Positions 17,353 to 28,769 of a DNA stretch of 64,000 nt are shown here, one piece after another (positions within the stretch are counted from its first letter, which is position 1; each line of letters begins with the position of its first letter). This DNA is from Bradyrhizobium sp. AT1 (lineage in GTDB: Bacteria > Pseudomonadota > Alphaproteobacteria > Rhizobiales > Xanthobacteraceae). The position numbers and the translations under genes were made by a program. The stretch spans positions 4,595,897 to 4,659,896 of the forward strand of contig NZ_JXDL01000001.1 in NCBI RefSeq assembly GCF_001590795.1, read 5' to 3'. The notes below the pieces were generated by a model. It did not search any database and had not been told where the DNA came from. It worked only from the letters and a program-made list of their open reading frames with translations.

Positions 17353-18829
17353 CGACGGCCCGGAGCCCTTCCGGCTTCCAGTCGTAAGAAAGCTTCCCGC
17401 CCAACTGGTTGGTCATGCTCAAAGCGATCAGCCTTGAACCGAAGCCTTCCGCAGTGGGCGCCGACTTGACTTGCGGACCGCCACTTTCCGTCCACGCAAT
17501 GACGACATCGTCGCCCGCCTCGCTGATGTCGACGGCGACGTGCCCATCCAGCGTCGAGAGCGCGCCGTACTTTGCAGCGTTGGTCGCCAGTTCGTGGAAC
17601 GACAGCGCCAAGGGCGTGGCAGAGCGATCGTCGATCCGGAAATCGCCGCCCCTGATCCGAATCCGCTGCGCTTCCGATTGATAGGCCGACAAAAGCTGCT
17701 CCAGAAGCCCTGTGAGCGTCGCTTGCATCGAGGTCGGCCGAGACCGCGCGCTGTGCGGACGCACGAAATCGTGCGCCTTGCCCAGCGACATGATGCGCGA
17801 ACGCAACTCGTCCGCCAGACCCTTGAGCTCAGGGTGGGTGCGTGTCGACAGGCCGATCAGCCCGTTGATCACGGAGAAGATGTTCTTGATGCGGTGACTC
17901 AACTCCTGGCTGATCATCTCGCGCTGCTCCATCAGGAGCTTCTGCTCGTGGATGTCGGTGCAGGTTCCGAACCAGCGGATGATGTTGCCTTCCGCATCGC
18001 GAATCGGCAAGGCGCGGCCGAGAGTCCAGCGGAAGTTGCCCTCGGCATCCCTCAGCCGATACTCGATCTCGTAAGGCTCGCCGGTTCTCAGCGAATGCCG
18101 CCATCGCTCCCAGGCCTTGTCCTGATCGTCGGGATGAAACATTCCGTTCCAGCCCTCGCCATCAGTCGACCCCTCCGGCACGCCCGTAAACTCGTACCAT
18201 CTGGCATTGTAGTAGTCGTGGTGGCCGTCCGGCAGCGTCGACCACACCATCTGAGGCATAGTGTCAGCCAGAATGCGAAACTTCTGCTCGGTCTCCGAGA
18301 GTGCCTGTTTCGCGACCGCCTCGCTGGCCAGTTGGACCTTCGTCTTCTTGCGGTGTCCCATCGCACTCACGACCTGGGAGGCCATGACGCGCAGGCCCTG
18401 CTGCTGCAGCGGCGTCAAACCCGGCCTGGGGACACGATCGATGACGCAGAGCGAACCGAGCGGAAAGCCGTCCTCCGTCACAAGCGGCGCACCGGCGTAA
18501 AATCGGATGAACGGGTCTCCCGTCACCAGCGGATTTTCGGCGAACCTCGGATCCCGGGTCGCATCCGGCACCACCATCAGGTCCGAGCCCAGCATAGCGT
18601 GCGCACAGAATGAGGATTCGAGCGGCGTTTCAGTGACGTCGAGGCCATGCTTGGCGACGAAGCGCTGCATGGTTTCGCCCACCACACTGACGAGACAGAT
18701 CGGCGCTTCGCACAGAGCCGCGGTGAAGGACGTCAGTTCGTCGAAGCCCGCTTCGTCGGCAACGCCATCGAGGTCGTGTGCATCGAGTATTTCGGCTCTG
18801 GACGGCGGGAGATCGTCTGCTGAATTCAT
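17303..18829 (-). CDS. GAF-PAS-HWE type sensor histidine kinase
   Basis: A soluble kinase of 508 residues: a GAF domain at about 20-160 (LCEAPICLVSVV, FYAGAPLVTEDGFPLGSLCV), a PAS/PAC domain at 180-295 (FRILADTMPQMVW, WFGTCTDIHEQK), then the HWE/HisKA_2 dimerisation region with phospho-His312 (ELSHRIKNIF) and an ATPase domain with HELATNAAKYGALS and GFGSRLIAL. No transmembrane segment, so it senses a cytoplasmic signal. The ATG at 18829 begins MNSADDLPPSRAE; an ATG 33 bp upstream is possible. It converges on, and overlaps by 50 bp, the receiver gene. Confidence 0.9.
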   Translation of the reverse strand: MNSADDLPPSRAEILDAHDLDGVADEAGFDELTSFTAALCEAPICLVSVVGETMQRFVAKHGLDVTETPLESSFCAHAMLGSDLMVVPDATRDPRFAENPLVTGDPFIRFYAGAPLVTEDGFPLGSLCVIDRVPRPGLTPLQQQGLRVMASQVVSAMGHRKKTKVQLASEAVAKQALSETEQKFRILADTMPQMVWSTLPDGHHDYYNARWYEFTGVPEGSTDGEGWNGMFHPDDQDKAWERWRHSLRTGEPYEIEYRLRDAEGNFRWTLGRALPIRDAEGNIIRWFGTCTDIHEQKLLMEQREMISQELSHRIKNIFSVINGLIGLSTRTHPELKGLADELRSRIMSLGKAHDFVRPHSARSRPTSMQATLTGLLEQLLSAYQSEAQRIRIRGGDFRIDDRSATPLALSFHELATNAAKYGALSTLDGHVAVDISEAGDDVVIAWTESGGPQVKSAPTAEGFGSRLIALSMTNQLGGKLSYDWKPEGLRAVAMIPKTSMSRPAPQRT

Positions 18830-19073
18830 GAACGGTCTTAACCCCGGCACCAGCGCAGCCATCGAGCAATATCGCCCGGCGTGGCCGCCTCCCCACGTTA
18901 AGCCATCCCGACCTGCATTCCGGCCGTCAATTGTCAGGCAGCGGCGGACGACATTGTCCTACCTTGCGAGCCGAGCCGCGCTCACAAGATCATGAGACGA
19001 TAACACCATATGTCAGATCGGGTTCCGCCCGATATGGACGGCGCGGGCGGCAGTGATCGAATGGGCCAAGGCC

Positions 19074-19097
19074 GCCGGCGGAAAATCCTCCGCCGGC
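19074..19097 (-). terminator. Stem-loop after secA
   Basis: GCCGGCGGA and TCCGCCGGC form a 9-bp perfect stem with a 6-nt loop, 7 bp beyond the secA stop on the minus strand. There is no clear T-run, so termination is a guess. The rest of the 274-bp gap to the kinase gene at 18829 holds no gene I can see. Confidence 0.4.
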
Positions 19098-19103
19098 CCG
19101 GGA

Positions 19104-21944
<2,841 letters not shown>

Positions 21945-22207
21945 GCCTGGTTCCTGTGTTCGCGATTCAACCGCGTTGGCCTAAGAAGTTGTCCCCCGCC
22001 TGCCTATCAACTCACCGTGACGCCTGGTGGCGCCGATGGCCCGGACTGCGGGGGTCGTCCGCCATATGGGTGGGAATTGGGCAAGTCTGGGTTCAACGGC
22101 CAAAAACGCAGCAAAATAAACGCCATCGCCATGGTCGCGACCGGGCAGAGATATGGCCCGGTCAGGGCCTTGTCAACGGCGGCCGCATTGCGGCTAATTC
22201 ATCATTT

Positions 22208-22213
22208 TGACAG
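22208..22213 (+). promoter_or_regulatory. Possible -35 element for the parvulin gene
   Basis: A consensus TTGACA lies 85 bp before the parvulin ATG in the 353-bp secA/parvulin gap. No good -10 hexamer stands 17 bp later, so this is weak. The remainder of the gap shows nothing else I can name. Confidence 0.25.
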
Positions 22214-22297
22214 ACTTTTCGCGTTGCAAAGCCCCCCTGAATTGGGCGAGTGTCCGCCCCGCTCGAGCAGCCCCCTGCTTCAACAAAAGGATTTTCC

Positions 22298-23239
22298 ATG
22301 ACCACCTCGTTCCCGGTAACCACCGGCCAGCGTTTCCGCCGTGCGTCCGCCCTGGCTGGCAGCCTTGCTTTGGGGCTGTCCCTGGCGCTCGCGGGCCCGC
22401 TCCGGGCCGCCGACGATCCGGTGCTGGCGAAGGTCAATGGCGCGGAAATCAAGAAGAGCGACGTCGCCATGGCCGAGGAGGAGCTCGGGCCGAGCCTCGC
22501 CCAGATGGACCCGGCGACCAAGGACGAGAACGTCCTGTCGTTCCTGATCGACATGAAAATCGTCAGCAAGGCTGCCGAGGACAAGAAGGTTGCCGACAGC
22601 GAGGAGTTCAAGAAGCGCCTGGCATTCGCCCGCAACCGGCTTCTGATGGACAGCCTGCTCGCCGGCGAGGGCAAGGCCGCCACCACCCCCGACGCCATGA
22701 AGAAGGTCTACGAGGAGGCCTCCAAACAGATCACCGGCGAGCAGGAGGTGCGCGCGCGCCACATCCTGGTCGAGACCGAGGACGAGGCCAAGGCGGTGAA
22801 GGCCGAGCTCGACAAGGGCGCCGATTTCGCCGAGCTGGCCAAGAAGAAGTCCAAGGATCCGGGCTCGGCCGATGGCGGCGACCTCGGCTTCTTCACCAAG
22901 GAGCAGATGGTGCCGGAATTCTCGGCGGTCGCCTTCGCCCTGGAGCCCGGCAAGATCTCCGACCCCGTGAAGTCGCAATTCGGCTGGCACGTCATCAAGG
23001 TCGAGGAAAAGCGCAACCGCAAGGCGCCTGATTTCGAGCAGGTCAAGACCCAGATCGAGAGCTACGTCACCCGCAAGGCCCAGGCCGAGTATGTGGCCAA
23101 GCTGCGCGCCGAGGCCAAGGTCGAGCGGCTCGACCAGCCGGCAGCGGATGCCAAGTCCGATGCGAAGCCGGCGGACCCGGCCAAGCCTTCTGACGCAAAG
23201 CCTTCCGACAGCAAGATGGCGCCGCCTGCGAAGAAGTAA
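22298..23239 (+). CDS. Periplasmic parvulin-type peptidyl-prolyl isomerase
   Basis: Folding catalyst for exported proteins. The 313-residue precursor has a Sec signal ending LAGPLRAADDP, a SurA-like N-terminal helical region (VLAKVNGAEIKKSDVAMAEE), the PpiC domain at about 135-240 (QEVRARHILVETEDEAKAV, DPGSADGGDLGFFTKEQMVP, FGWHVIKVEEKR) and a charged Lys/Asp/Pro-rich tail. The ATG at 22298 follows AAAAGG; a GTG/ATG region further upstream lacks family similarity. Location next to secA fits a role in export. Confidence 0.9.
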   Translation: MTTSFPVTTGQRFRRASALAGSLALGLSLALAGPLRAADDPVLAKVNGAEIKKSDVAMAEEELGPSLAQMDPATKDENVLSFLIDMKIVSKAAEDKKVADSEEFKKRLAFARNRLLMDSLLAGEGKAATTPDAMKKVYEEASKQITGEQEVRARHILVETEDEAKAVKAELDKGADFAELAKKKSKDPGSADGGDLGFFTKEQMVPEFSAVAFALEPGKISDPVKSQFGWHVIKVEEKRNRKAPDFEQVKTQIESYVTRKAQAEYVAKLRAEAKVERLDQPAADAKSDAKPADPAKPSDAKPSDSKMAPPAKK

Positions 23240-23343
23240 GAATCTACTGTCACTTCGCTGACGCCAAGAGTATCTAAGCCTTCGTGATGCCCGGCCCCCG
23301 TGCCGGGCATCTGCATATCCAGATCCCACCAAGGCGCCCCGTG

Positions 23344-24603
23344 ATGTCCTCAACCGTCTCCCCGCTCGCCCCGAAGAACGTTCCCGACATGCCCGTGATC
23401 GCGGGCGTCCGTCTCGCGACGGCCGAGGCCGGCATCCGCTACAAGAACCGCACCGACGTGCTGCTGGCCGTGATGGACAAGGGCACCGCGGTGGCCGGCG
23501 TCTTCACCAAATCGAAATGCCCCTCCGCGCCGGTGGAATGGTGCCGCGCCAAGCTGAAGGGCGGCGGATCTTCTAAAAAAGGATTGGCGCGCGCCCTCGT
23601 CGTCAATTCCGGCAACGCCAATGCCTTCACCGGCAAGACCGGCCGCGCCTCCACCGCGCTCACCGCGAAGATCGCGGCCAAGGCGGTCGGCTGCAGCGAA
23701 AGCGAGATCTTCCTGGCCTCGACCGGCGTGATCGGCGAGCCGCTGGACGCGACCAAGTTCGACGGCGTGCTCGGCCGCCTCGCCGAGACCGCGGAAGCCG
23801 GCGATTACCTTGCCGCGGCCAAGGCGATCATGACCACCGACACCTTCCCGAAGGTCGCGACCGCGACCGTCAAGCTCGGCAAGGCCAAGGTCACCATCAA
23901 CGGCATGGCCAAGGGCGCCGGCATGATCGCCCCCGACATGGCGACGATGCTGTCCTTCATCTTCACCGACGCGCCGATCGCGCCCGCCGCGCTGCAGGCG
24001 CTGCTCAAGGCCGGCGTCGAAGACACCTTCAACGCGGTGACGATCGACGGCGACACCTCGACCTCCGACACGCTGCTGGCGTTCGCGACGGGTGCCGCCG
24101 CCGCGCATGGCGCGCCCAAAATCAGCCGCGCCAGCGATCCCAGGCTGAAGGCGTTCGTGAAGGCGTTCAACCAGATCCTGGCCAATCTTTCCGAGCAAGT
24201 CGCCCGCGACGGTGAAGGGGCGCGAAAACTGGTCGAGATCACGGTCGAGGGGGCCAAGACCAAGGCCTCGGCGCGCAAGATCGCGATGTCCATCGCGAAC
24301 TCGCCGCTGGTCAAGACCGCGATCGCCGGCGAGGACGCCAATTGGGGCCGCGTGGTGATGGCGGTCGGCAAAGCCGGCGAGCCGGCCGATCGCGACAAGC
24401 TCTCGATCTCGTTCAACGGCATCCGCGTCGCCAAGAGCGGCGCGCGCGATCCTGACTATGACGAGGCCCAGGTGTCGGAAGCGATGAAGGCACCGGAGAT
24501 CGCGATCAAGGTCTCGCTCGGTCTCGGCAAGGGCCGCGACCGCGTCATGACCTGCGACCTCACCAAGGAGTATGTCGCAATCAACGGGGACTACAGGTCC
24601 TGA
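23344..24603 (+). CDS. argJ: Bifunctional ornithine acetyltransferase / N-acetylglutamate synthase
   Basis: Recycles the acetyl group in arginine synthesis and can also make N-acetylglutamate. The 419-residue precursor self-cleaves before the nucleophile Thr201 within KGAGMIAPDMATMLSF, giving the alpha and beta chains of the Ntn-type fold. Other motifs: GVFTKSKCPSAPVEW, VVNSGNANAFTG and EDANWGRVVMAVG, and the C-terminal CDLTKEYVAINGDYRS. ATG at 23344 is preceded by AAGGCG; a GTG lies one codon earlier. Confidence 0.96.
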   Translation: MSSTVSPLAPKNVPDMPVIAGVRLATAEAGIRYKNRTDVLLAVMDKGTAVAGVFTKSKCPSAPVEWCRAKLKGGGSSKKGLARALVVNSGNANAFTGKTGRASTALTAKIAAKAVGCSESEIFLASTGVIGEPLDATKFDGVLGRLAETAEAGDYLAAAKAIMTTDTFPKVATATVKLGKAKVTINGMAKGAGMIAPDMATMLSFIFTDAPIAPAALQALLKAGVEDTFNAVTIDGDTSTSDTLLAFATGAAAAHGAPKISRASDPRLKAFVKAFNQILANLSEQVARDGEGARKLVEITVEGAKTKASARKIAMSIANSPLVKTAIAGEDANWGRVVMAVGKAGEPADRDKLSISFNGIRVAKSGARDPDYDEAQVSEAMKAPEIAIKVSLGLGKGRDRVMTCDLTKEYVAINGDYRS

Positions 24604-24608
24604 ATTTT

Positions 24609-24636
24609 CTCCCTCGCCCCGCTTGCGGGGAGAGGT
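24609..24636. repeat. CCTCGCCCCGC hairpin repeat after argJ
   Basis: A near-perfect stem (CCTCGCCCCGC, TT, GCGGGGAGAGG) between the convergent argJ and TadG-like genes. It belongs to the CTCCC/GGGAG repeat family seen elsewhere in the window and may also serve as a two-way terminator. Confidence 0.55.
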
Positions 24637-24642
24637 GAACAG

Positions 24643-25974
24643 TCACCCCGAAATCCGGGCGTCCGCGACCGCTTTCTTGAACAGCGCGTTCATCGCGTCC
24701 GAGATGCCCTGCGTCGGGCTCACCTCGAAATACAGTCCTGGCGAGGCGCAGCTCTGCATGTTCTGCGCGATCTCGCTGTTCGGCGAGGGGCCGAACGGTC
24801 CCTTGTTGAAGGGATCGATGTAGCTCATGTACCAGGAATTGGTCGGCAGCTGCAGATAGGTGGTGTAGAGCACCGCGATCTTGATGCCGCGGTTCTTGAT
24901 GGTGGTGCAGAGCGAGACGTCGATCGGCGACTGGCAGCGTCCGCCGCTCACCAGCGGCTTGGAGCAGCCGGTGTTGTATTCGTCGGCGACGCCGTCGGAG
25001 ACGAAGAACAGATATTTCATCGGCGCCGCCGAGGTGCCGGCGCCCGGCGCGCTGATCGCGCTGTTGATCGCGGGGAAGACCGTGCTGAACTGGGTGTCCT
25101 TGTCGGCGGTGTAGGAATCGTTGTTGCCGTAGACGCCCATCAGGTCGATGCCGCCCGCCGCCGTCTTGGCACTCGACAGGCTGGCCGACAGCGAGAACAG
25201 GGCACGCAGGCCGATGGTCTTCGACGAAGCCCCGAAATCATAGATCGCCATGCGGAACTGGTTCGAATAGGTCTCGGTCGCGCTCGCCGTGTCCATCAGC
25301 GACTGGGTCGCGCTGCGCAGCACGTCGATCCGCGTCGTCACGCCGAGCGTCTTGGCGAGATTATAGTAGTTGTTCGAGTCGTTGTAGTCGTGACAGGCGA
25401 AGGCGCATTTGTCGGACGTGTTATTGACCATCTTGGTGACGTCCGCCGGCGTCGCAGCGACGCCCATCGACGGCGAATTGTCCAGCAGCAGGTAAAAGTC
25501 GATGTAGAGCGGCATGGTCGCCGTCGCGGTCGAGGTCCCGCTCATGTTCAGCGCGGCCTTGCCGATCACGCCGAGGAACATCGTGTTGATGGTGCCGCTG
25601 AACGCAACGGTCGAGGTGACCGTCGAGCCGGTCTTGACCACGGTCGGCGTGACACTGTTGAGCGTATAGCCGGTCAGATTGGCGACGTTGGCCTTGAAGA
25701 TGTTCTTGGCGTCGGTGACGCCCACGGGGATCGCACCGTCCGAGGTCATCGTCCCCGCGGCCGCGAAGGCCGGCGATGCCTTGGCGACCGCGCCGACGCT
25801 GGCCGAGTCGGCCGCGGCCTGAAGCTTGGCGCGTATCTGCGTGGCGCGGGCGTAATCGACGGCGCAGCCGACCACCGTGATCAGGGGGACGCAGGCGAGT
25901 GCGAAAATCACCGCGATGTTGCCGCGCCGGTCGCTTACGAACCGGCGGATGGTGGTGGAAAGCGCAGTGCGCAT
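24643..25974 (-). CDS. TadG-like pilus-assembly protein with von Willebrand A domain
   Basis: The 443-residue protein starts with a basic segment and a TadE/G-type membrane helix (RRGNIAVIFALACVPLITVV, then CAVDYARATQIRAKLQAAAD), leaving the rest in the periplasm. A von Willebrand A domain follows with MIDAS sequence DNSPS at 165-169 and a later FFVSDG. Such proteins take part in Tad/Flp pilus assembly or in unrelated surface functions; no other tad genes are near, so it may be a stand-alone member. A CHDYND and two CSKP/CQSP cysteines suggest disulfides. Confidence 0.8.
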   Translation of the reverse strand: MRTALSTTIRRFVSDRRGNIAVIFALACVPLITVVGCAVDYARATQIRAKLQAAADSASVGAVAKASPAFAAAGTMTSDGAIPVGVTDAKNIFKANVANLTGYTLNSVTPTVVKTGSTVTSTVAFSGTINTMFLGVIGKAALNMSGTSTATATMPLYIDFYLLLDNSPSMGVAATPADVTKMVNNTSDKCAFACHDYNDSNNYYNLAKTLGVTTRIDVLRSATQSLMDTASATETYSNQFRMAIYDFGASSKTIGLRALFSLSASLSSAKTAAGGIDLMGVYGNNDSYTADKDTQFSTVFPAINSAISAPGAGTSAAPMKYLFFVSDGVADEYNTGCSKPLVSGGRCQSPIDVSLCTTIKNRGIKIAVLYTTYLQLPTNSWYMSYIDPFNKGPFGPSPNSEIAQNMQSCASPGLYFEVSPTQGISDAMNALFKKAVADARISG

Positions 25975-26116
25975 GAACCGGGCCCGGAATGATCTAAATA
26001 TGTTTCCACTCTAGGAACCGTTGATTAAATATGACTTATGGGAACCGTAAGAATCGGGGGCGTCACCGGTTTAACGATCCGTTACCGATGATCTTCAGCG
26101 AGCGACACATTCACGC

Positions 26117-26527
26117 ATGGCCGATCTCAAACTGACACTGGTAGTGGCCTGCGCGCTGGTCGATGCCGACAAGCGTGTCCTGATCGCTCAGCGCCCCGAG
26201 GGCAAGACGCTGGCCGGCCTCTGGGAATTTCCTGGCGGCAAGTGTGAGCCCGGCGAGCGGCCGGAGCAGAGCCTGATCCGCGAGCTCAACGAGGAGCTCG
26301 GCATCACCGTCGCCGAGCCGTGCCTCGCGCCGCTGACTTTCGCCAGCTACGGCTATGAGAGCTTCCACCTCTTGATGCCGCTCTACATCTGCCGGCGCTG
26401 GGAAGGACAGGTGACGTCACGCGAAGGCCAGGCCCTGGCCTGGGTCCGCGCCAACAAGCTGCGCGACTATCCGATGCCGCCCGCGGACATTCCGCTGATC
26501 CCGCATCTGATTGATTTGCTGATGTGA
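26117..26527 (+). CDS. mutT: 8-oxo-dGTP diphosphatase MutT (Nudix hydrolase)
   Basis: Removes oxidised dGTP from the nucleotide pool. The 136-residue protein has a complete Nudix box from about residue 40 to 62 (GGKCEPGERPEQSLIRELNE then ELGI), matching GX5EX7REUXEEXGU. The AQRPEGKTLAGLWEFPG lead-in is the MutT/MutY-C form. The start MADLKLTLVV is well placed, and the stop is followed directly by a palindromic repeat. Confidence 0.9.
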   Translation: MADLKLTLVVACALVDADKRVLIAQRPEGKTLAGLWEFPGGKCEPGERPEQSLIRELNEELGITVAEPCLAPLTFASYGYESFHLLMPLYICRRWEGQVTSREGQALAWVRANKLRDYPMPPADIPLIPHLIDLLM

Positions 26528-26529
26528 GG

Positions 26530-26650
26530 GGCTGTGCCCCGGACGCAGCGCAGCGCCCTTGCGGTGCGCTGCTGAGCCGGGGCCCAGGGGCCGCGGAGCT
26601 GGGTCCCGGCTCTGCGCAGCAGCGTTTCACGCTGCAGCGCGTCCGGGACA
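26530..26650. repeat. GTGCCCCGG...CCGGGACAC palindromic element
   Basis: A 120-bp element between convergent mutT and the methyltransferase gene. Its ends GTGCCCCGGACGC and GCGTCCGGGACAC are inverted copies with one mismatch, and the interior has further paired arms (GCAGCGCAGC / GCTGCGC-type). The same ends occur at 27543-27607, so the methyltransferase gene is bracketed by two family members. Confidence 0.6.
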
Positions 26651-26652
26651 CG

Positions 26653-27501
26653 TCACTCCTTCCCCGCCTTCTTCACCGCTTCCGCCAGGCTCGCTTTGGC
26701 CGAGCCCGGCTTCAGCGGCTGCTGCTGGCTCGCATGCGGAGCCCAGCCGGAGAGCCAGATGATGTCGAACGTCGCACGGATGCGGCCGTCGGCATCGGCA
26801 AAGCGCTCGGCATAGATTTCGGCCATGCGCAGCAGCGTCGCGCGCCGGCTCGGTGCGCGGCGGCGTTCGATCAGCACATTGGCCGCGCCCATGCGGCGCA
26901 GATCCTGCATCAAGGCGAACGCATTGGCGTAACGCACCACGACGCGATCGACATCGGTCACCGGCAGCGCAAAGCCCGCCCGCTGCAACAGCGCGCCGAT
27001 GTCGCGCAAATCCGCGAACGGCGCGACGCGCGGCGACACGCCGCCCTCGCATTCGGCCTCCGCCGCGGCGAAGGCTTGCCTCAGCTCGGCGAGGCTGTCG
27101 CCACCGATCATCGCGGCAAGCAGCAGCCCATCCGGTTTCAGCGCACGGCGGACCTGCGCGAACACGCCCGGCAGGTCGTTGACGAATTGCAGCGCCAGCG
27201 CGGAGACGACGAGGTCGAGGCTTTCCGGCGCGAGCGGCAGTTTCTCCGCCCCCGCCACATCGAGCGCAATGTGCGCGGTAGAGGGAAGGCGCGTGCGCAG
27301 GACTACGAGACCCTCGCCTGGCGTCCAGAGATCGGCGGGCGCCTGAAACTCCCGCTTCACCGCCGCCAGCCGATCGGACATGTCCTCGGCGACCCGGTCG
27401 AGCAGAAAGGTCGCGGCCCCCTGTGCCTGCGCACGCCGCTGCCGCGCGTGCAGCAAGGCGCGATCGAACAATGCGGGAGGGGTTTGCGGGATCTGAGACA
27501 T
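26653..27501 (-). CDS. Class I methyltransferase-fold protein (NDUFAF5/BioC-like)
   Basis: 282 residues from the ATG at 27501 (MSQIPQTPPALFDRALLHAR). The opening LFDRALLHARQRRA and the later VVSALALQFVNDLPGVFAQV, RRALKPDGLLLAAMIGGDSL match alphaproteobacterial relatives of the mitochondrial complex I factor NDUFAF5, which hydroxylates an arginine of a complex I subunit. A BioC-type role is the alternative. It is divergent from comF, a common alphaproteobacterial pairing. The longer in-frame reading to 28107 is only the shadow of comF. Confidence 0.8.
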   Translation of the reverse strand: MSQIPQTPPALFDRALLHARQRRAQAQGAATFLLDRVAEDMSDRLAAVKREFQAPADLWTPGEGLVVLRTRLPSTAHIALDVAGAEKLPLAPESLDLVVSALALQFVNDLPGVFAQVRRALKPDGLLLAAMIGGDSLAELRQAFAAAEAECEGGVSPRVAPFADLRDIGALLQRAGFALPVTDVDRVVVRYANAFALMQDLRRMGAANVLIERRRAPSRRATLLRMAEIYAERFADADGRIRATFDIIWLSGWAPHASQQQPLKPGSAKASLAEAVKKAGKE

Positions 27502-27542
27502 GGCGCTGGTTACGCCGATCACGCTGGCCAATGCAATCTCCT

Positions 27543-27607
27543 CTCTCGTGCCCCGGCTCTGCAGCGCATCGTCGAAGAGACGCTGCGCCGCGTCCGGGGC
27601 ACGAGAG
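27543..27607. repeat. 14-bp perfect inverted repeat element between methyltransferase and comF
   Basis: CTCTCGTGCCCCGG at 27543-27556 and CCGGGGCACGAGAG at 27594-27607 are perfect inverted copies around a 37-bp core with internal GCAGCG/CGCTGC pairing. It occupies most of the 147-bp divergent promoter region and is related to the element at 26530-26650. Confidence 0.65.
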
Positions 27608-27648
27608 CGTGGCTTGAGCCCGGAAGCGCGGAACGCTAGCCTCCCCGC

Positions 27649-28446
27649 ATGGAAGCCGATGCCGCCCCAACCCGCTCGATCGCCGCGCCACTGCGTGGCG
27701 CGTGGACGGCTGGCCGCACCGTGTTGAGCCGCGCGGCGCGGCTGGCGCTCGACATTGCGTTGCCGACACTGTGCGTGTCCTGCCGCGAACCGGTCGATGG
27801 CGAGGGCGTTTGCGCGTCGTGCTGGGCGCGGCTGTCGTTCATCGAGCGGCCCTATTGTCCACGGCTCGGCATTCCCTTCGTCTACGATCCCGGCCCCGAC
27901 ATGCTGTCGATGGAGGCGATCGCGAGCCCGCCGGCCTACCAGCGGGCCCGCGCGGCAGTGCGCTATGACGACGTCGCGCGCACGCTGGTGCATGCGCTGA
28001 AATACCAGGACCGCACCGATCTGGCGCCCGCCATGGGCCGCTGGATGGCGCGGGCAGGCGGCGAGCTGCTGGCCGGGGCCGACATGCTGGTGCCGGTGCC
28101 GCTGCATTGGCGGCGGGCCTGGCGGCGCCGCTACAACCAGTCCGGGGCGCTGGCGCAGATCATCGAGCGACAGAGTGGGATCAAGACGCGGGCCGAGGTG
28201 CTGCGTCGCGTACGGGCTACCGAGCAGCAGATCGGCCTCTCGCGGGCCCAGCGCGCCACCAATGTGCAGGGCGCATTCCAGGTATCTCCCGATCGGCAGA
28301 CCGAGGTCCAGGGCCGCCGGATTGTCCTGATCGACGATGTCCTGACCTCGGGCGCGACCCTGGATGCCTGTGCGCGGGCCCTGCTGCGCGCCAAGGCCGC
28401 CCAGGTCGACGTGCTGGTGTTCGCCCGGGTTGTGGAGGTCAGGTAA
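27649..28446 (+). CDS. comF: ComF family phosphoribosyltransferase-like protein
   Basis: 265 residues with an N-terminal zinc-finger-like pair (CVSCREPVDGEGVCASC, about 43-59) and a type I phosphoribosyltransferase core ending with the PRPP-binding loop RIVLIDDVLTSGATLDAC. ComF homologues are needed for DNA uptake in competent bacteria; in others the role is unclear. Motifs VPVPLHWRRAWRRRYNQS and RATEQQIGLSRAQRATNVQG are typical. It stands 47 bp before grxC and may be cotranscribed with it. Confidence 0.9.
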   Translation: MEADAAPTRSIAAPLRGAWTAGRTVLSRAARLALDIALPTLCVSCREPVDGEGVCASCWARLSFIERPYCPRLGIPFVYDPGPDMLSMEAIASPPAYQRARAAVRYDDVARTLVHALKYQDRTDLAPAMGRWMARAGGELLAGADMLVPVPLHWRRAWRRRYNQSGALAQIIERQSGIKTRAEVLRRVRATEQQIGLSRAQRATNVQGAFQVSPDRQTEVQGRRIVLIDDVLTSGATLDACARALLRAKAAQVDVLVFARVVEVR

Positions 28447-28493
28447 AGTCCCATATAATTCAATGAATTCATGACATGAGAGCGCCAGACGAG

Positions 28494-28769
28494 ATGACCG
28501 CTGCTGTCGAGATCTACACCAGGCCGGGCTGTGGCTATTGTTCCGCTGCCAAGTCGCTGCTGACCCGCAAGAAGGCGATCTTCACGGAATTCGACGTCGC
28601 CAAGAACCCGTCCTGGCGGGCCGAGATGTACGATCGCGCCGGCGAGGGCTCGACCTTCCCGCAGATCTGGATCGGCGGAACGCATGTCGGCGGCTGCGAC
28701 GACCTCTATGCGCTCGATCGCGAAGGCAAGCTCGACGGCATGCTCGAAAGTGTGAAGGCAACCTCATGA
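28494..28769 (+). CDS. grxC: Glutaredoxin 3
   Basis: A 91-residue thiol-disulfide reductant of the GrxC type: active site Cys13-Gly-Tyr-Cys16 in YTRPGCGYC, then the TFPQIWIGGTHVGGCDDLYA cis-proline and glutathione-binding segment. I prefer the ATG at 28494; an ATG 18 bp upstream is in frame. Its TGA overlaps the ATG of the next gene (ATGA), so the two are translationally coupled. Confidence 0.93.
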   Translation: MTAAVEIYTRPGCGYCSAAKSLLTRKKAIFTEFDVAKNPSWRAEMYDRAGEGSTFPQIWIGGTHVGGCDDLYALDREGKLDGMLESVKATS

